Shown piece after piece: positions 33,608 to 45,087 of a stretch of 64,000 nucleotides of DNA. Location: positions 12,578,501 through 12,642,500 of the forward strand of contig OX637399.1 of NCBI GenBank assembly GCA_951799425.1, in the 5' to 3' direction. A program made the position numbers and the translations under genes. This stretch comes from Ilex aquifolium. Lineage: Eukaryota > Streptophyta > Magnoliopsida > Aquifoliales > Aquifoliaceae. The notes beneath the pieces are model-generated. The model did no database searches. It was not told where the DNA came from and saw only the letters and a program-made list of their open reading frames with translations. The first letter of the stretch is position 1, and each line of letters begins with the position of its first letter.

Positions 33608-35576
33608 TCACTCAATCCTAACTGCTCGTAGATAGAATATGAAAACTTGCTCAATCCTGAAGTTTTTGATTATGCATGAAACTGTAGGACTCCCAGGATT
33701 TTTGTACTTCAAAGGGGTCTTGTGCTGGATGATAGCACTAGCTTGTTCAGTTAAAAATGCTATTTTTTGTACATTGATCATTCTTTTTGCTGTGCAAAGA
33801 TCTTTCAAAAACTTGGCATAGGATGAGACTTGCTTGATTGCATCTAGCAGGGGGATGTTAATCTTTACTTTCTTAAACAATTCGATGATTTTAGCATGAT
33901 TGTTCAATGGTTGAGGCTTCTTGACTCTTTGAGGAAAAGGTAGGGGAACATGACTTGATTTTTCTCTTTCATTTGGCAACTATATTTCCTTTTCAATCAA
34001 AGGTTCAGGCTCACTTGGTTCAATTATAGGGATTGACTCAGCTATAGGCTCAAGAGTTTTGGTTTTAGTGGTCTTGTCAATCACCTTACCACTTCTCAGT
34101 GTGGTAATTGCTTGCACTTGACACGAAAAAGGTTCAGAAGACATGACATTAGCCTGGTTTTGACCTTGCGGTAGTTTAGGTTGAGATGAGAATTTTTCCT
34201 TCTCTGTTGTGCTCAAAGACTGGGTCAATTTGGCTAGATGACTCTTAACATCCTCAATATTCTGTGAAGTTTGAGCTTTAAAATCATTGAATGCATGGGT
34301 AGTTTGAGTATTTAAACTCATTTGACTTTGAATGAAATGGTTCATGGTGTCCTCTGAACTCCTATTGTGTGGGGGTTGATAAGGCTGATATGGCTGCTGA
34401 ATCTGAGATTGTGGTGAAGGTGGACCTAATGGCTCTGAAATTCAAGTGATTCTGCCACCCTGGATTATAGGTTTCAGAATAGGGTTCGGAATAAGACTTG
34501 TTAAAATTTGAAATGGCATTGGTTCGTTTCATCAAGACTTGTTTGAATGCTAGAATGGTGGGACATTCTCCCTTAGGATGTCCTAACAATTCACAGATTC
34601 AACAAAATTGATCAGTGGGTGCAACAACAAAAACTTCCTTGACTTTTTTCATCTCTAGAGCTTTAAGCTTTCGAGACAAAGAAGTCATTCTAGCCATTAG
34701 ATCATCATATTCTTTTAACACATATTTCCCTCATTGGGATGAAGATGACTTAGTTTCAACAATATTTGGTGAGGCTGAGTCCCACATTTGGGAACTCTCA
34801 GAAATTATATCAAAAAACTCGAATGCCTCATCGGGACTCTTACCCAGGAATTCCCCTTGGGTCATCATTTCAACAAATTGACGTAGTGCGGATGAGATGA
34901 CATCATAAAAGAAACCAACTAAAGTCCAACTCTCAAATGCATGATGTGGGCAAGCTTGGAAAAGATCCTTAAATCTCACCCAACATTGATAAAAATTTTC
35001 TCCATCTTTCATAGAAAAGTTCATGATTTGACATCTCAATGCATTAGTGCGATGCATAGAAAAATTTTTTTTAAAATATTCGATTTGCAAAACTTGCCAA
35101 CTTGGAATGGATTAAGCTTTTAAAGAATTTAGCCATTGTTTAGACTTATCCTTCAAAGAGAAAGGAAAAATTTTCAACCGGGCCATTTCAGAATTATCTT
35201 GCAATGCACCACACACTTCCTCAAATTCTTTCATATGCAAATAAGGGTTTTTAGAATCAAGACCATGAAAATGCGGTAAAAGCTATATTGTCCCTGCTTT
35301 AATGTTAAAATTTGGAGCATTAGTGGGAAAAACAAAACATGAAGGGACACTAGTGCGTGTGGGATGCAAATATTCTCTTAAAGGTCGGACATTTTGGACT
35401 ACCTCTTGTTCCCTTTGATTATTATTAGCCATGCTTAATTCAAAAGAGTCTGATGATGCTTGTGACGATGAGGATGACAAAGATGAAAGACTAGACTGAT
35501 TTACAGACCCTAATGATGACTTAACAAACATAAACAATGAACATACGACAAAGATTGCATACACATATAATGACAA
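33608..35576 (-). pseudogene. gag of Z
   Basis: The N-terminal frame (35576-35283) has a Ser-rich stretch, then NNNQREQEVVQNVRPLREYL and HPTRTSVPSC. Capsid-like sequence continues as IEYFKKNFSMHRTNALRCQI, MNFSMKDGENFYQCWVRFKD and QACPHHAFESWTLVGFFYD (35090-34900). A Cys-rich segment ICELLGHPKGEC (about 34600-34550) stands where the zinc knuckle belongs. The Pro/Glu-rich C-terminal part runs to 33608. In-frame stops break it into at least five pieces. Confidence 0.8.
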
Positions 35577-35606
35577 CTTCCCTGTTCATTTTGAAATCAC
35601 CGTAAC

Positions 35607-35624
35607 TCCCCTACAACGGCACCA
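35607..35624 (-). other. Primer-binding site of Z (tRNA-Asp type)
   Basis: The minus strand reads TGGTGCCGTTGTAGGGGA, close to TGGCGCCGTTGCCGGGGA, the Athila primer site thought to pair with tRNA-Asp. It lies 7 bp inside the LTR end at 35632. Confidence 0.75.
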
Positions 35625-35631
35625 AAAAGTT

Positions 35632-37100
35632 TGATCTGACTTGATATATGCCATACACCCAAGTATAAGTGGTCAAATTGCAATATTTCTTGGTTAAGTC
35701 CGAGGTCGAACCCACAGGGAGCTAACTGTTGGTATTCAAAACAGAAAATGGTAAAATAGTTGTGTGTGTAGTGTGCAATGAAATAACTTGTGGTGTGAGC
35801 TTAGAATTATCAAATAAACACTTAACTAAAATTTTATTAATAATGGTAAAACGATACTCTTCAGCTTACAACAATTAACTCTCATTTTACTGGAAAGCTA
35901 ACTGGTAGGTTTGATGTATAACTAAACCATATCACAACAACTGATTAGGTTAGCCGAAAGGTCTATGTACCATGCAACAATCAAATAACCCTAGTAAACT
36001 CGAAGGTGAACCCTTCAAAAGGTTTACTCTAGCTATCCAATCGGCAGGTTGATGATTCAATGAAGATAGAGTTCCAGTTTATGCATTGAATCAAAAGCAT
36101 TGACTATGGTGAGATTTAACCCGTCTATAGCCAATCTCCTGACTATTACATAAAACCCAACTATGTGCATCACCATATCATGCATGCAGTACGTAATAAT
36201 TATAGATAGTATGGTACATAGCATTAAACTCAGCTCGGTGTTCATAACCATGAACATATCATAATAGTAACCATCCATCAATTAAGGGAGGTATAAACGT
36301 TAATGCATAAATAAAATATCGGCATTTCCATTACTTTAATAGTATTACACATGCATTCACCTTTTATCGAAGAGTATAAACAGACTACTCATGCCTCATT
36401 GCTATAGACGAGCAAAAGGAGTGAGATGATCCCATTACAACAAAAAAAAAAATAAAAAAAATCTTTCCCCGAGGAATAGCTGAAATACTACCACTCTTAT
36501 TACCAACCCGGGCACAAAAGTGGGAGAGGTTCAATCCTCCAAGTAGAAAGGATAAACATAAATGTAGGAGTAGAGAAAATTCTGGACGATAAGTGATTAA
36601 AGCAGGGCTTCACTCTTTCTTTCTTTCTCTCATTTCTTCTTTCTTGCACTAGGCTGAACTCCCCTGCATCCTCCTTGAGAAATGGCCGGCAAGGGCTATT
36701 TATAGGCATCGGAATAAGGGAGTAAGACGACAGAAACCCAGGCTGACCAATAGGAGTGTTTTGTTGCTCAATTGGACCAATGGGAGAGGATAGAGAGTTG
36801 AGGCGGTTTAAGCACCGTCCGGACGCCACCACCGTCCAGACGGTAGCATTTCTCTGGATTTTTGCCTTGGCAACCTCCTTGTTTGACTTGTTGACTTCCT
36901 TAATTGCACTTTCCTCCCTTGATTTGTTTAGCCTTTACACTTTGGTCCTCTTGAACTTATGTATTTCTGCTTGAAACCCTTGCAAAATGTACAATCTACG
37001 GATTAACCCTAATACTTCATAATTTAATCATTTTAACCTAGTTTACGCACACAATTAGTCTTAAACCCTAATTTATTTACGCACTATTTAGGGTTAATCA
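35632..37100 (-). mobile_element. 5' LTR of Z
   Basis: This 1469-bp LTR has TG...CA ends on the minus strand and a TATA box TATAAATA (complement of 36697-36704). A paired palindrome lies about 112 bp upstream of the TATA box (36814-36843). It ends with the Athila block shared with 30730-30918. Confidence 0.85.
36814..36843. promoter_or_regulatory. Paired GTCCGGAC palindromes upstream of TATA in Z LTR
   Basis: ACCGTCCGGACG and ACCGTCCAGACGG lie with starts 17 bp apart; the second has one CpG-type change in its centre (CCGG to CCAG). They sit just upstream of the TATA box, the same layout as the TTCGAACG pairs in other elements, with a different palindrome. A regulatory role is inference. Confidence 0.6.
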
Positions 37101-37105
37101 AAAAG

Positions 37106-37412
37106 TTAAATGGTTACAAATTTTCATTTATTTGAGTTGTCACTCAATTAAATGGTTAGGGCATTATATAGACATAAAATATCAAATCTCAGGAATATTT
37201 AGTGTATCGACACTTAGCATCCGACATGCATTGAGAAAGGTGGGACATGATCAGCCACATACATGTTTTAAAAGAGAGAAGTATAACTAACTAGAAGTTA
37301 CCAATCAATATCCGTCGATGAGAGTAAAATCGCCGAAGACAATGGCTATAAAAAGGGCATTTAGTGCAGAAGACAAGATACACTCAAACCCCCAAAGACT
37401 AATGATCTGGGC
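37106..37412 (+). mobile_element. End of Y internal region and first part of its 3' LTR
   Basis: After the Z target duplication, the Y sequence resumes with TTAAATGGTTACAAATTTTC. The 3' LTR begins near 37185-37203. A TATA box (37347-37354) and ACACTCAAACCCCCAAAGAC match the 5' LTR at 20170-20220. It is cut at 37412 by T1 and continues at 47707. Confidence 0.75.
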
Positions 37413-40032
37413 TGTGACACCCCAAAATCCGGGGGTCCCGTTGATAACCCATCAACCTGCGGAAACATCCGTGGATATCGCTCAACCCGACACCACATTA
37501 AGAATATCTTTAAGCCGGGATTATAACTCATAATGAAAATTCAGTTTAACATTCATTTGATTCAATTAAAGTCCCATACACCGTGGTTTGTACCCCATTA
37601 GGGTCCACTTTGATCATTTAAAGGAAGGAAATTCAAAGCCCAAAGATTTGGCAACACATTTAAAAATTTCAGATTTTTGGAATGGCTATCGGTAGCTGTT
37701 TATCGGCTACCGGTAGCCGAAACATTCTGGAGATCAACTACCGGTTGGCTACCGGTAGCCGAAACATTCTGGAAATCAACTACCGGTCGGCTACCGGTAG
37801 CTATTTCCTTTAGGAAATCAACTACCGGTCGGCTACCGGTAGCTAAAGGCAGGTTTTGCCCACTTCCTTAGTTTTTCATTTCCAACCCTTTTTAAACTCT
37901 TCCAAACTCATATCAAACATGTATAATGAAAACTCCCACATTATACATAGTCTATCCAAGTCATATTACATACAACTTCATACATTCATAATTCAAAATA
38001 TCATGTTTTACAATATTTACATGTCATAAACCATTTTAAAAAAAAAGGTTTACAAAATCTTGAGGTAAGGCCACACATAGGCCCCCTTCACCCTTGGTGC
38101 TCTCCATGGGAGCCATCCCCCGGTGCAAACCCAATACCTGAAATTGTTCCCGTATAGGGTGAGCCAACGCCCAGTAGAAAACTTCCTACGGAGGCTACTC
38201 CCCCCTAGATGCTCATGCTCATGTAATATTCACATACAACATGTAATCGATCATTCCACACACACTATGCATTCAATGTTGGAATGCAACAATGCCATGC
38301 AATGAAATGAGATGAAAACTCATTCATGCAACCCATTCCGAGTCCTCACCCACTCCCTCAACACAATGCAATGCCAATGTGTGATGACCTGTCTATTGAC
38401 GGAGAAAAACCTTCCAATGATCATTTGAAAAGCAATCATGTTTTCCCAAAACCGGATCATTGTTGGAAGCTACCCATTGAATTGGTGTTTTTATAACAAA
38501 ACCCTTGTGTCTTTGTTGGGCAACGGATCTTCGGAATCACACCGCCGGTTCCGTACACCGTGTCACTTTTCTGGAATTGCACCGCCGGCAAGTGACTGAA
38601 CCAAGTGGTTCCGGGTTTTTCACCCGAGGGAGTGTCTAGCCCTACTTGCTACACCCGACACAAGTTTTCCCATGCAAGCATGCGACTCAGTCGAAACTTC
38701 GTTCCAACATTCCCGAGCCCATCCACCAAGCACCAAGAATGGTGATTGATTAATCATGTATAACATGCACACACACCCACTCATGTCTATGGATGCGATA
38801 TCCCCGTGCAAATGCAATGTGATGTTCCATTGCACACAGAATAATGCTCAATATGCTCATGACAAACATATAAACATTTCCAATACATCAATGGCAATTA
38901 TATCAAAAGCACATAACTACCATATCTCATTATGTTCAATATATCATTTCATGTATATATCAACAACACTCTTCATCCAACAACCATATCCTAAGCATAT
39001 GATTTCACAATCACCCAAGCATGTTATAACATAGCATCATGCAAGTAACACACACAATTTCACCTAGGCATTTTATCAAACACCTAGCAGTCATTAAAGT
39101 CATGTTTTCACATAACACATTCCAAGCAACCATATAGCTCAAATTTCACCAGGTTATAAGAGGAACCACATGGAACTCCTATGTAATAAAATCAAGCTAG
39201 AAGTTAGCCTAGGCCAACTCTATGCTCCCTTTTCCATTACCATAACTATAGACATATATATAATTCAATACATATGCATATATAACTTTTAACCCTTAGT
39301 CTACTAACACATAAGGTAAGAATAATCCCAAGTAGGAATAATCCTACCTCAATAGAGATGTAGGCAACCTCAATGCACCAAAACCAACCCAAAGTCTTTG
39401 ATTTCCAAAATTTCTCCCTTTGAATATTCGGTGAAACGTCTTGTTCTTGGTACGTAGTCGAAGCCCTCGTCGACGGGATCACTTCTCCCTTCTAGCTCGA
39501 CGGAATCCGAGCGACGGAAGTCCGGGAATCGCCGAAGGAAGCTTGAAGTTCTCTCTTTTCTCTCTCTCTTTCTCCCACACGGTGAACCCAGCACAATGGC
39601 AGAAATTTTCTGCCTAAAATGCAGATGTTTGTCCCTTTATATAGTTTTAAATACTTGGCCCACGTTGCGCCACGTGTCCCTCACTTAATCGGGTCCGATT
39701 TCGTCCCGAAACGATTTATTTGATCTCGGTTTAACTTCAAATTAATTTTATTTGAACTTTAACTTAATTTTACGGAAATTTAATATTTCTCGTTTTTGGG
39801 GACCTTTAAAAGGTCAATCGCCACGCAGTCGTCTCGATCTACGTGCAAAATCCGAATCTCTCGGAATTCGATGAATTTTCTGGTGGTTACTAGATTTCGC
39901 GTTGCGAATCCAATGGCGCACTCCGTTCCCTCCTTCGAGGTCTAGAACATATGTATTTTAAATACGTGCAGTAGTGGCAAATTACCATTTTGCCCTTTTT
40001 CAGAAAAAGTTCAAATTTTCCCGGATTTCACA
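37413..40032 (-). mobile_element. 3' LTR of T1
   Basis: It runs TGTGACACCCC to GGATTTCACA on the plus strand, 2620 bp. The TATA box is TATATAAA (complement of 39636-39643), about 390 bp from the element-sense start, so a leader of about 2.2 kb follows it inside the LTR. The CTACCGGTAG array (37690-37845) lies near the end of that leader. Confidence 0.95.
37690..37845. repeat. CTACCGGTAG array, 42-bp tandem unit
   Basis: CCGG centres are at 37710, then pairs at 37741/37752, 37783/37794 and 37825/37836. The pair spacing is exactly 11 bp and the unit length 42 bp. Each unit has the core TCTGGAAATCAAC. It occupies the place where the related 5344 solo LTR has GTACCGGTAC boxes in a 73-bp unit; both units share CTGGAAA. 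Confidence 0.9.
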
Positions 40033-40043
40033 TTCTCCCCCCC
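40033..40043 (-). other. Polypurine tract of T1
   Basis: The minus strand reads GGGGGGGAGAA immediately before the LTR start TGTGAAATCC. It is 42 bp after the end of the gag-pol frame at 40086 and would prime plus-strand synthesis. Confidence 0.85.
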
Positions 40044-40085
40044 TTAAAAGAATTTCGTCCCCGAAATTCACATACACATATACAT

Positions 40086-40958
40086 TTAATAGCATGCATA
40101 TGCAGCAAGTAATGTACACTCAATACCAAGCTGTAAGCATGTAAATGTACCTCTATCCTCAAACAGGAAAGGGTAATTGGCATGTATGGTGTCCTCACGC
40201 TCCCACGTTGCCTCCTCTACTCCCCGGTGTTGCCAAAGCACCTTCACTAGCCTCACGGTCTTGCCTCGCAAAACCTGTTCCCGGCTATCCATGATACGCA
40301 CCGGTCCCTTCTCGAAGGTCCCATCAGTATCAACCACAAGCTCGCCCCAATCCACCACATGAGTAGGATCTGGGGTGTACTTCCGGAGCATAGAGACATG
40401 GAATACCGCGTGAACACCCACTAAATCAGGCGGTAACGCCAATCGGTAAGCGACTGCGCCCACCCTCTCAAGTATCTCAAAGGGCCCGATATACCTTGGT
40501 GACAGCTTTCCTCGCTTGCCGAACCTGACCACTCCTCTTGTAGGCATCACCTTCAAGAAGACATGATCACCCACCTCAAACTCTAGAGGTCTCCGCCGTC
40601 TATCAGCGTAGCTCTTCTGCCGGCTTTGAGCCGTGAGAAGACGCTTCCGTATCAAGTCCACCTTCTCTGAGGTGTGTCTAATTAACTCTGGACCCGTAGA
40701 GGGTCTCTCTCCAACCTCCGTCCAACAAACCGGAGATCTACAAGGCCTCCCATATAATGCCTCATAGGGTGCCATCTGTATGCTCGCCTGATAACTATTG
40801 TTATAGGCAAACTCTACCAAGGGTAAGTGATCTTCCCAGCTTCCCTTGAGATCTAGGACGCATGCCCGCAGCATGTCCTCTAGTGTCTGGATAGTCCTCT
40901 CTGACTGACCATCCGTCTGGGGATGAAAAGCAGTGCTCATCATCAATTGAGTCCCCAT
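40086..40958 (-). CDS. T1 integrase C-terminus with chromodomain
   Basis: This 290-codon stretch is in the same frame, following the TAG at 40965-40967. It begins with the third catalytic residue block [18 protein letters not shown] (Glu20). The GPY/F-type region follows ([20 protein letters not shown]), then a chromodomain-like C-terminus (about 215-270: [34 protein letters not shown]). Such a C-terminal chromodomain places T1 in the chromovirus (Tekay/Del) lineage and is thought to steer integration to particular chromatin. Confidence 0.9.
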   Translation of the reverse strand: MGTQLMMSTAFHPQTDGQSERTIQTLEDMLRACVLDLKGSWEDHLPLVEFAYNNSYQASIQMAPYEALYGRPCRSPVCWTEVGERPSTGPELIRHTSEKVDLIRKRLLTAQSRQKSYADRRRRPLEFEVGDHVFLKVMPTRGVVRFGKRGKLSPRYIGPFEILERVGAVAYRLALPPDLVGVHAVFHVSMLRKYTPDPTHVVDWGELVVDTDGTFEKGPVRIMDSREQVLRGKTVRLVKVLWQHRGVEEATWEREDTIHANYPFLFEDRGTFTCLQLGIECTLLAAYACY

Positions 40959-40964
40959 AGCTCG

Positions 40965-42116
40965 CTAGAAACTCTCCCAAAAATGAGATGTGAATCTGGG
41001 ATCCCGATCCGATACTATAGATACGGGCACCCCATGCAATCGGACAATCTCTCGTATATATAACTTGCAGAATTCCTCCAGTGTGAAGGTCATCCGCACA
41101 GCCAAGAAGTGTGCCGACTTCGTAAGCCGGTCCACTATCACCCACACCGCATCATGTCCCCGCGATGTCCGTGGCAAGTGAGTCACAAAATCCATCGTGA
41201 CATGCTCCCACTTCCACTCAGCTACCTCCAAAGGCTGGAGTAATCCCGCTGGTCTCTGGTGTTCAGCCTTCACTTGCTGACATGTGAGACATCTACCAAC
41301 AAATTCACCAACTTGTCTCTTCATCCCACTCCAATAATACTGACGACGAAGATCATGATACATCTTCGTGCCCCCTGGATGAACTGCAAAACGGGAACAA
41401 TGAAATTCCCTAAGAATCTCCTCCCTTAGATCCGGAGATTGGGGAACCATAATCCTTCCCCTATACCGAAGACTACCATCCGAATGAATGGCCCAGCCCT
41501 CATCACCTGTGCCCGACCGCACCCGATCCTTAATGGACTCTATCTCTGGGTCTTGCCCCTGAGACTCAATCACTCTGCTCAGTAGGGAAGGCGTAGCCAC
41601 CAAACTTCCCAAGGTACCCTGAGCCTGCCCCATATAATGCAGCCCGAACTGTCCCATAGTCTCGAGCATTCCCCACTCCCGGGAAGCCATACTAGCCAAG
41701 ACTCCCCTCGACTTCCGGCTAAGTGCATCAGCCACCACATTTGCCTTACCAGGATGGTAATGCAACGTGAAGTCGTAATCTTCCAGAAACTCCATCCACC
41801 TGCGTTGCCTCATGTTAAGGTCCCGCTGTGTAAAGATGTACTTCAGACTCTTGTGGTCCGAAAACACCTCAAACTGCTCACCATACAAGTAGTGGCGCCA
41901 AGCCTTCAAGGCAAAGACAATGGCCGCCAACTCCATGTCATGTGTGGGGTAATTCTGCTCGTGATTCTTTAGCTGTCGAGAACCATAAGCCACGACCCTC
42001 CCGGACTGCATCAACACACACCTGAGCCCGTCCTTAGAGGCATCACAATACACTGTGTACCTCTGTCCCCTCTCTGGAACTATCAGAATAGGAGCTGAAG
42101 TAAGCCTCCTTTTCAA
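40965..42116 (-). CDS. T1 RNase H and integrase (middle of Pol frame)
   Basis: This 383-codon stretch is in the same frame as the RT part, separated only by a TAG at 42120-42122. RNase [15 protein letters not shown], the Glu in [25 protein letters not shown] and NVVADALSR, so all four acidic residues are present. Integrase: H and H in [14 protein letters not shown] and C in GRCLTCQQ, first catalytic Asp in TMDFVTHLP and second in SDRDPRF. It ends at TAG 40965-40967, which splits the integrase core. No true start codon is expected; this is part of a polyprotein. Confidence 0.9.
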   Translation of the reverse strand: MKRRLTSAPILIVPERGQRYTVYCDASKDGLRCVLMQSGRVVAYGSRQLKNHEQNYPTHDMELAAIVFALKAWRHYLYGEQFEVFSDHKSLKYIFTQRDLNMRQRRWMEFLEDYDFTLHYHPGKANVVADALSRKSRGVLASMASREWGMLETMGQFGLHYMGQAQGTLGSLVATPSLLSRVIESQGQDPEIESIKDRVRSGTGDEGWAIHSDGSLRYRGRIMVPQSPDLREEILREFHCSRFAVHPGGTKMYHDLRRQYYWSGMKRQVGEFVGRCLTCQQVKAEHQRPAGLLQPLEVAEWKWEHVTMDFVTHLPRTSRGHDAVWVIVDRLTKSAHFLAVRMTFTLEEFCKLYIREIVRLHGVPVSIVSDRDPRFTSHFWESF

Positions 42117-42119
42117 TTC

Positions 42120-44711
42120 CTAGAATGCCTTCTCGCAAGAATCATTCCACTCGAACTTGACCTCTTTCCGAGTCAACTTCGTCATAGGTGCAGCTAACCT
42201 AGAGAAGTCCTCGATAAACCGCCGATAATATCCAGCCAATCCCAAGAAACTGCGTATCTCGAAGACTGACTTCAGCCGCTCCCAATTCATCACCGCCTTG
42301 ACCTTCTCCGGGTCTACGGATACACCCGAAGCCGACACTACATGTCCCAAAAATTTCACCTCAGTAAGCCAAAATTCACACTTGCTGAACTTGGCATACA
42401 ACTGATGGTCTCTCAAGATCTGAAGAACGACCCTCAAGTGACCCTCATGCTCCTCCTCAGACTTGGAGTAGATCAAAATGTCGTCAACAAAAACCACGAC
42501 GAACTGATCAAGGTAGGGTTGGAACACCCTATGCATGAGATCCATAAATGCCGCTGGGGCGTTCGTCAATCCGAAAGGCATGACAGTAAACTCGTAATGC
42601 CCATACCGCGTTTTGAACGCCGTCTTAGGGATATCTGCCTCCCTCACCCTCAACTGATGGTAACCGGTACGTAGATTTATTTTGGAGTAGACCCGCGCCC
42701 CTCTCAGTTGATCAAACAAGTCATCAATCCTCGGCAAAGGGTACCTATTCTTGATAGTGACCCTATTTAACTGCCGGTAGTCAATGCATAGCCGAAGGGT
42801 CTTGTCCTTTTTCTTGGCAAACAATACCGGAGCGCCCCATGGTGAGGTACTCGGTCTAATGAACCCCCTGTCCAACAATTCCTGCAATTGGACCTTGAGT
42901 TCTTGCAACTCAGCAGGCGCCATCCTATGTGGAGTCATAGAAATGGGCGATGTGCCAGGATGTAACTCAATGTTAAAGTCTACATCCCTATGTGGAGGTA
43001 ATCCCGATAGTTCATCCGGAAAAACATCCTCGTATTCACAAACAACTCGAGGTAGACCCAACTCCTGCCTCTCCTCGTTCTCTAGGGTAAGGCTTGCTAG
43101 CCAACCCATCAACTGCCCGTGCCATCGGGAGTCATACACCCCTTGGGGTAAAACACCATGCTTGTCCCCCTGGAACTTGAAACAAACACCCTCAGGCGTA
43201 TAAGCAGTGACCCTCTTCCGATCACAGTCAATAACAACACGGTGTGCCGTCAACCAATCCATTCCTAGGATGACATCGAACTCCGACATGTCCATGACCC
43301 TAAGGTCAACGGTGAGTAGAATCCCAGAGATCTCTAACTCACAGTCCCGACATATCTGACCAACCCTCACCCTAGCACCTAGGGGAGAACTCACATGCAA
43401 TGGCTCCTCCAAGGTCTCAACCTCTAAGCCCAAGTCTTCCACACAAGATGCAGCAATAAATGAATGTGATGCACCAGAATCAAATAATACCCTAGCCCAT
43501 AAGCGAGAGAGTAGAAATGTACCCTGTATCACCGATTGGTCTGCTGGCTCGGTCTGAGGTATCATGGCGTAGACACGCCCCTGGGTTCCCGAAGTACCGG
43601 CTTGTGAGCCCTGTCCTTGGCCTCGACCCAAACTCTGGCCCATCTGGCCTGATTGCGTGGCACTCGCACGTGATGTAGTAGGGGTCTGTGCAGCAACCTG
43701 GAACTGGTACTGGCTTCCCTGGCCCGTAGTGGGGTAGGGAGGAACATAAGGTGTCTGTGTGTGCCCCACTGAAGACTGGGACTGGGATGCCCCATAACTC
43801 TGGGATCCCTGCCTCTGAGGACAATCCCACTTCATGTGCCCCGGTTGGTGGCAATGATAACAAGTCTGTTGGCCTGCCTGGTAGGAAGGCCTCTGATTTC
43901 TCCCACCTTGGGAGGATTGACCTTGGCCTTGGCCTTGATAGCCGCGGCTCTGCCCTTGCTGTCCCTGCGGAGTAGAAGTCCTCTGCCTCTTCCCCGCACT
44001 AGAAGAAGAGGTTTGGCCCTCCTTCTTCTTGTCCTTAGTACCACCCTCGCGAATATTCCTCGCGTCATCCACCTCTCGTTCAATTGCCATAGCCGTCGTG
44101 ATCATTAAATCCAGATCTTGTAGGAGAAGACCTACAATTTTCCCCCGAATGGAAAGCTTCAAGCCTTCCTCAAACCTTCTTACCTTAGCCACAGCTGTGG
44201 CTACGTAATCATCGGCGAAACGTGCTAGTTCCGTGAACTTCGCCACGTATTCCATCACCGTCATTGTTCCTTGTTTCAATTCCAGAAACTCCCGGGCCTT
44301 TGCATGTCGCATGGCCGGTGGGAAATACTTGCCCATGAAGAGCAGCTTGAACTCTTCCCATGTCATAGTCTCAAGGTTTTTCGAGCCCGAGACCCAATCC
44401 CACCACACTTGGGATTCTCCTTCTAGCTGGAATGCAGCTAGTGTTATCTTACTGGCGTCGGAAGTGATTTCCATTGCCTTCAAGATCTTCGTAACTTGCC
44501 GGAACCAATGGTCAGCCACCATAGGATCCGCCCCTCCCTTGAAAACTGGAGGTTTATGTGCCTTGAACTGTTGGAGGTTACTCATACCTCCTCGGTGTGC
44601 AACCGTAGCTGCCATCATGCCCATAGTCTCATTAAAGGCCTGTTGATCGAAGGCCGGTGGGGGCTGATTTGTTCTCCCACCGCCTCGGCGTCCCCTTCCT
44701 CGACTAGCCAT
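42120..44711 (-). CDS. T1 Gag, protease and reverse transcriptase (first part of Pol frame)
   Basis: 863 codons from ATG 44711. An Arg/Gly-rich start is followed by a Gag capsid-like domain (about 85-185; [17 protein letters not shown]), a Gln/Ser-rich linker, a CCHC zinc knuckle (C284, C287, H292, C297), protease with DSG at 411-413 and a late ILGMDW block, then RT (about 600-780) with [40 protein letters not shown] and catalytic FVDD (741-744). Residue 679 in RT motif A ([11 protein letters not shown]) is Asn where the family's catalytic Asp is expected (codon 42675-42677). The frame stops at TAG 42120-42122 and resumes in the same frame. Confidence 0.9.
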   Translation of the reverse strand: MASRGRGRRGGGRTNQPPPAFDQQAFNETMGMMAATVAHRGGMSNLQQFKAHKPPVFKGGADPMVADHWFRQVTKILKAMEITSDASKITLAAFQLEGESQVWWDWVSGSKNLETMTWEEFKLLFMGKYFPPAMRHAKAREFLELKQGTMTVMEYVAKFTELARFADDYVATAVAKVRRFEEGLKLSIRGKIVGLLLQDLDLMITTAMAIEREVDDARNIREGGTKDKKKEGQTSSSSAGKRQRTSTPQGQQGQSRGYQGQGQGQSSQGGRNQRPSYQAGQQTCYHCHQPGHMKWDCPQRQGSQSYGASQSQSSVGHTQTPYVPPYPTTGQGSQYQFQVAAQTPTTSRASATQSGQMGQSLGRGQGQGSQAGTSGTQGRVYAMIPQTEPADQSVIQGTFLLSRLWARVLFDSGASHSFIAASCVEDLGLEVETLEEPLHVSSPLGARVRVGQICRDCELEISGILLTVDLRVMDMSEFDVILGMDWLTAHRVVIDCDRKRVTAYTPEGVCFKFQGDKHGVLPQGVYDSRWHGQLMGWLASLTLENEERQELGLPRVVCEYEDVFPDELSGLPPHRDVDFNIELHPGTSPISMTPHRMAPAELQELKVQLQELLDRGFIRPSTSPWGAPVLFAKKKDKTLRLCIDYRQLNRVTIKNRYPLPRIDDLFDQLRGARVYSKINLRTGYHQLRVREADIPKTAFKTRYGHYEFTVMPFGLTNAPAAFMDLMHRVFQPYLDQFVVVFVDDILIYSKSEEEHEGHLRVVLQILRDHQLYAKFSKCEFWLTEVKFLGHVVSASGVSVDPEKVKAVMNWERLKSVFEIRSFLGLAGYYRRFIEDFSRLAAPMTKLTRKEVKFEWNDSCEKAF

Positions 44712-45072
44712 CTACATTTGTCAGATAGCAAACAAGTCTCACAAAGTATCCCTAAATAGGGATCAAGATTTGAAACTTTGAGAATTCTTCTCATTGTCTC
44801 ACTAGCAATGCTTATGCCGCCCACTAGTAGACATTTATACCATGAACCACTCCGTCCATCCCTTATTCCGAACCCAATGTTATGTTTTCTAACCTAATGT
44901 GTTCCTTTACATATACATTCTACCATGTATATAATTCACATGTCATGTAGCACATAACATATAGCAAACAAACAATTAACATATAGCATTTAAACACATA
45001 AGATGAAATATACTATGCATGCAATGGTCTAGACCCAATACCCATCAAGCCCAAGGTTTATCGTAAACCTAG

Positions 45073-45084
45073 GCTCTGATACCA
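45073..45084 (-). other. Primer-binding site of T1 (initiator Met tRNA)
   Basis: The minus strand reads TGGTATCAGAGC, an exact complement of the 3' end of initiator methionine tRNA, 3 bp inside the 5' LTR. The gag ATG is at 44711, about 360 bp further on. Confidence 0.95.
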
Positions 45085-45087
45085 AGC

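Larger units (their letters stand above)
30730..37100 (-). mobile_element. Athila-lineage element Z, 3' end deleted, TSD AAAAG
   Basis: Z lies on the minus strand: 5' LTR 35632-37100, PBS, gag, protease, RT/RNase H, truncated integrase and a 3' LTR remnant 30730-30918. The perfect TSD AAAAG is at 30725-30729 and 37101-37105. It is inserted in the 3' non-coding part of Y just before the 3' LTR. The uninterrupted paralogous site is at about 48370-48390. Deletion has removed the end of integrase, any PF20167 or env-like region, and most of the 3' LTR. Confidence 0.9.

Noticed and set aside
38123..39594. Pairs of ORFs conserved between 37.7-39.6 kb and 45.4-47.3 kb
   Set aside because: They are conserved only because the two T1 LTRs are nearly identical; no coding signal.
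42342..44759. Several plus-strand ORFs of 74-139 codons under T1 gag-pol
   Set aside because: The minus strand encodes clear Gag, protease and RT motifs; the plus-strand frames are by-products of its codon use.
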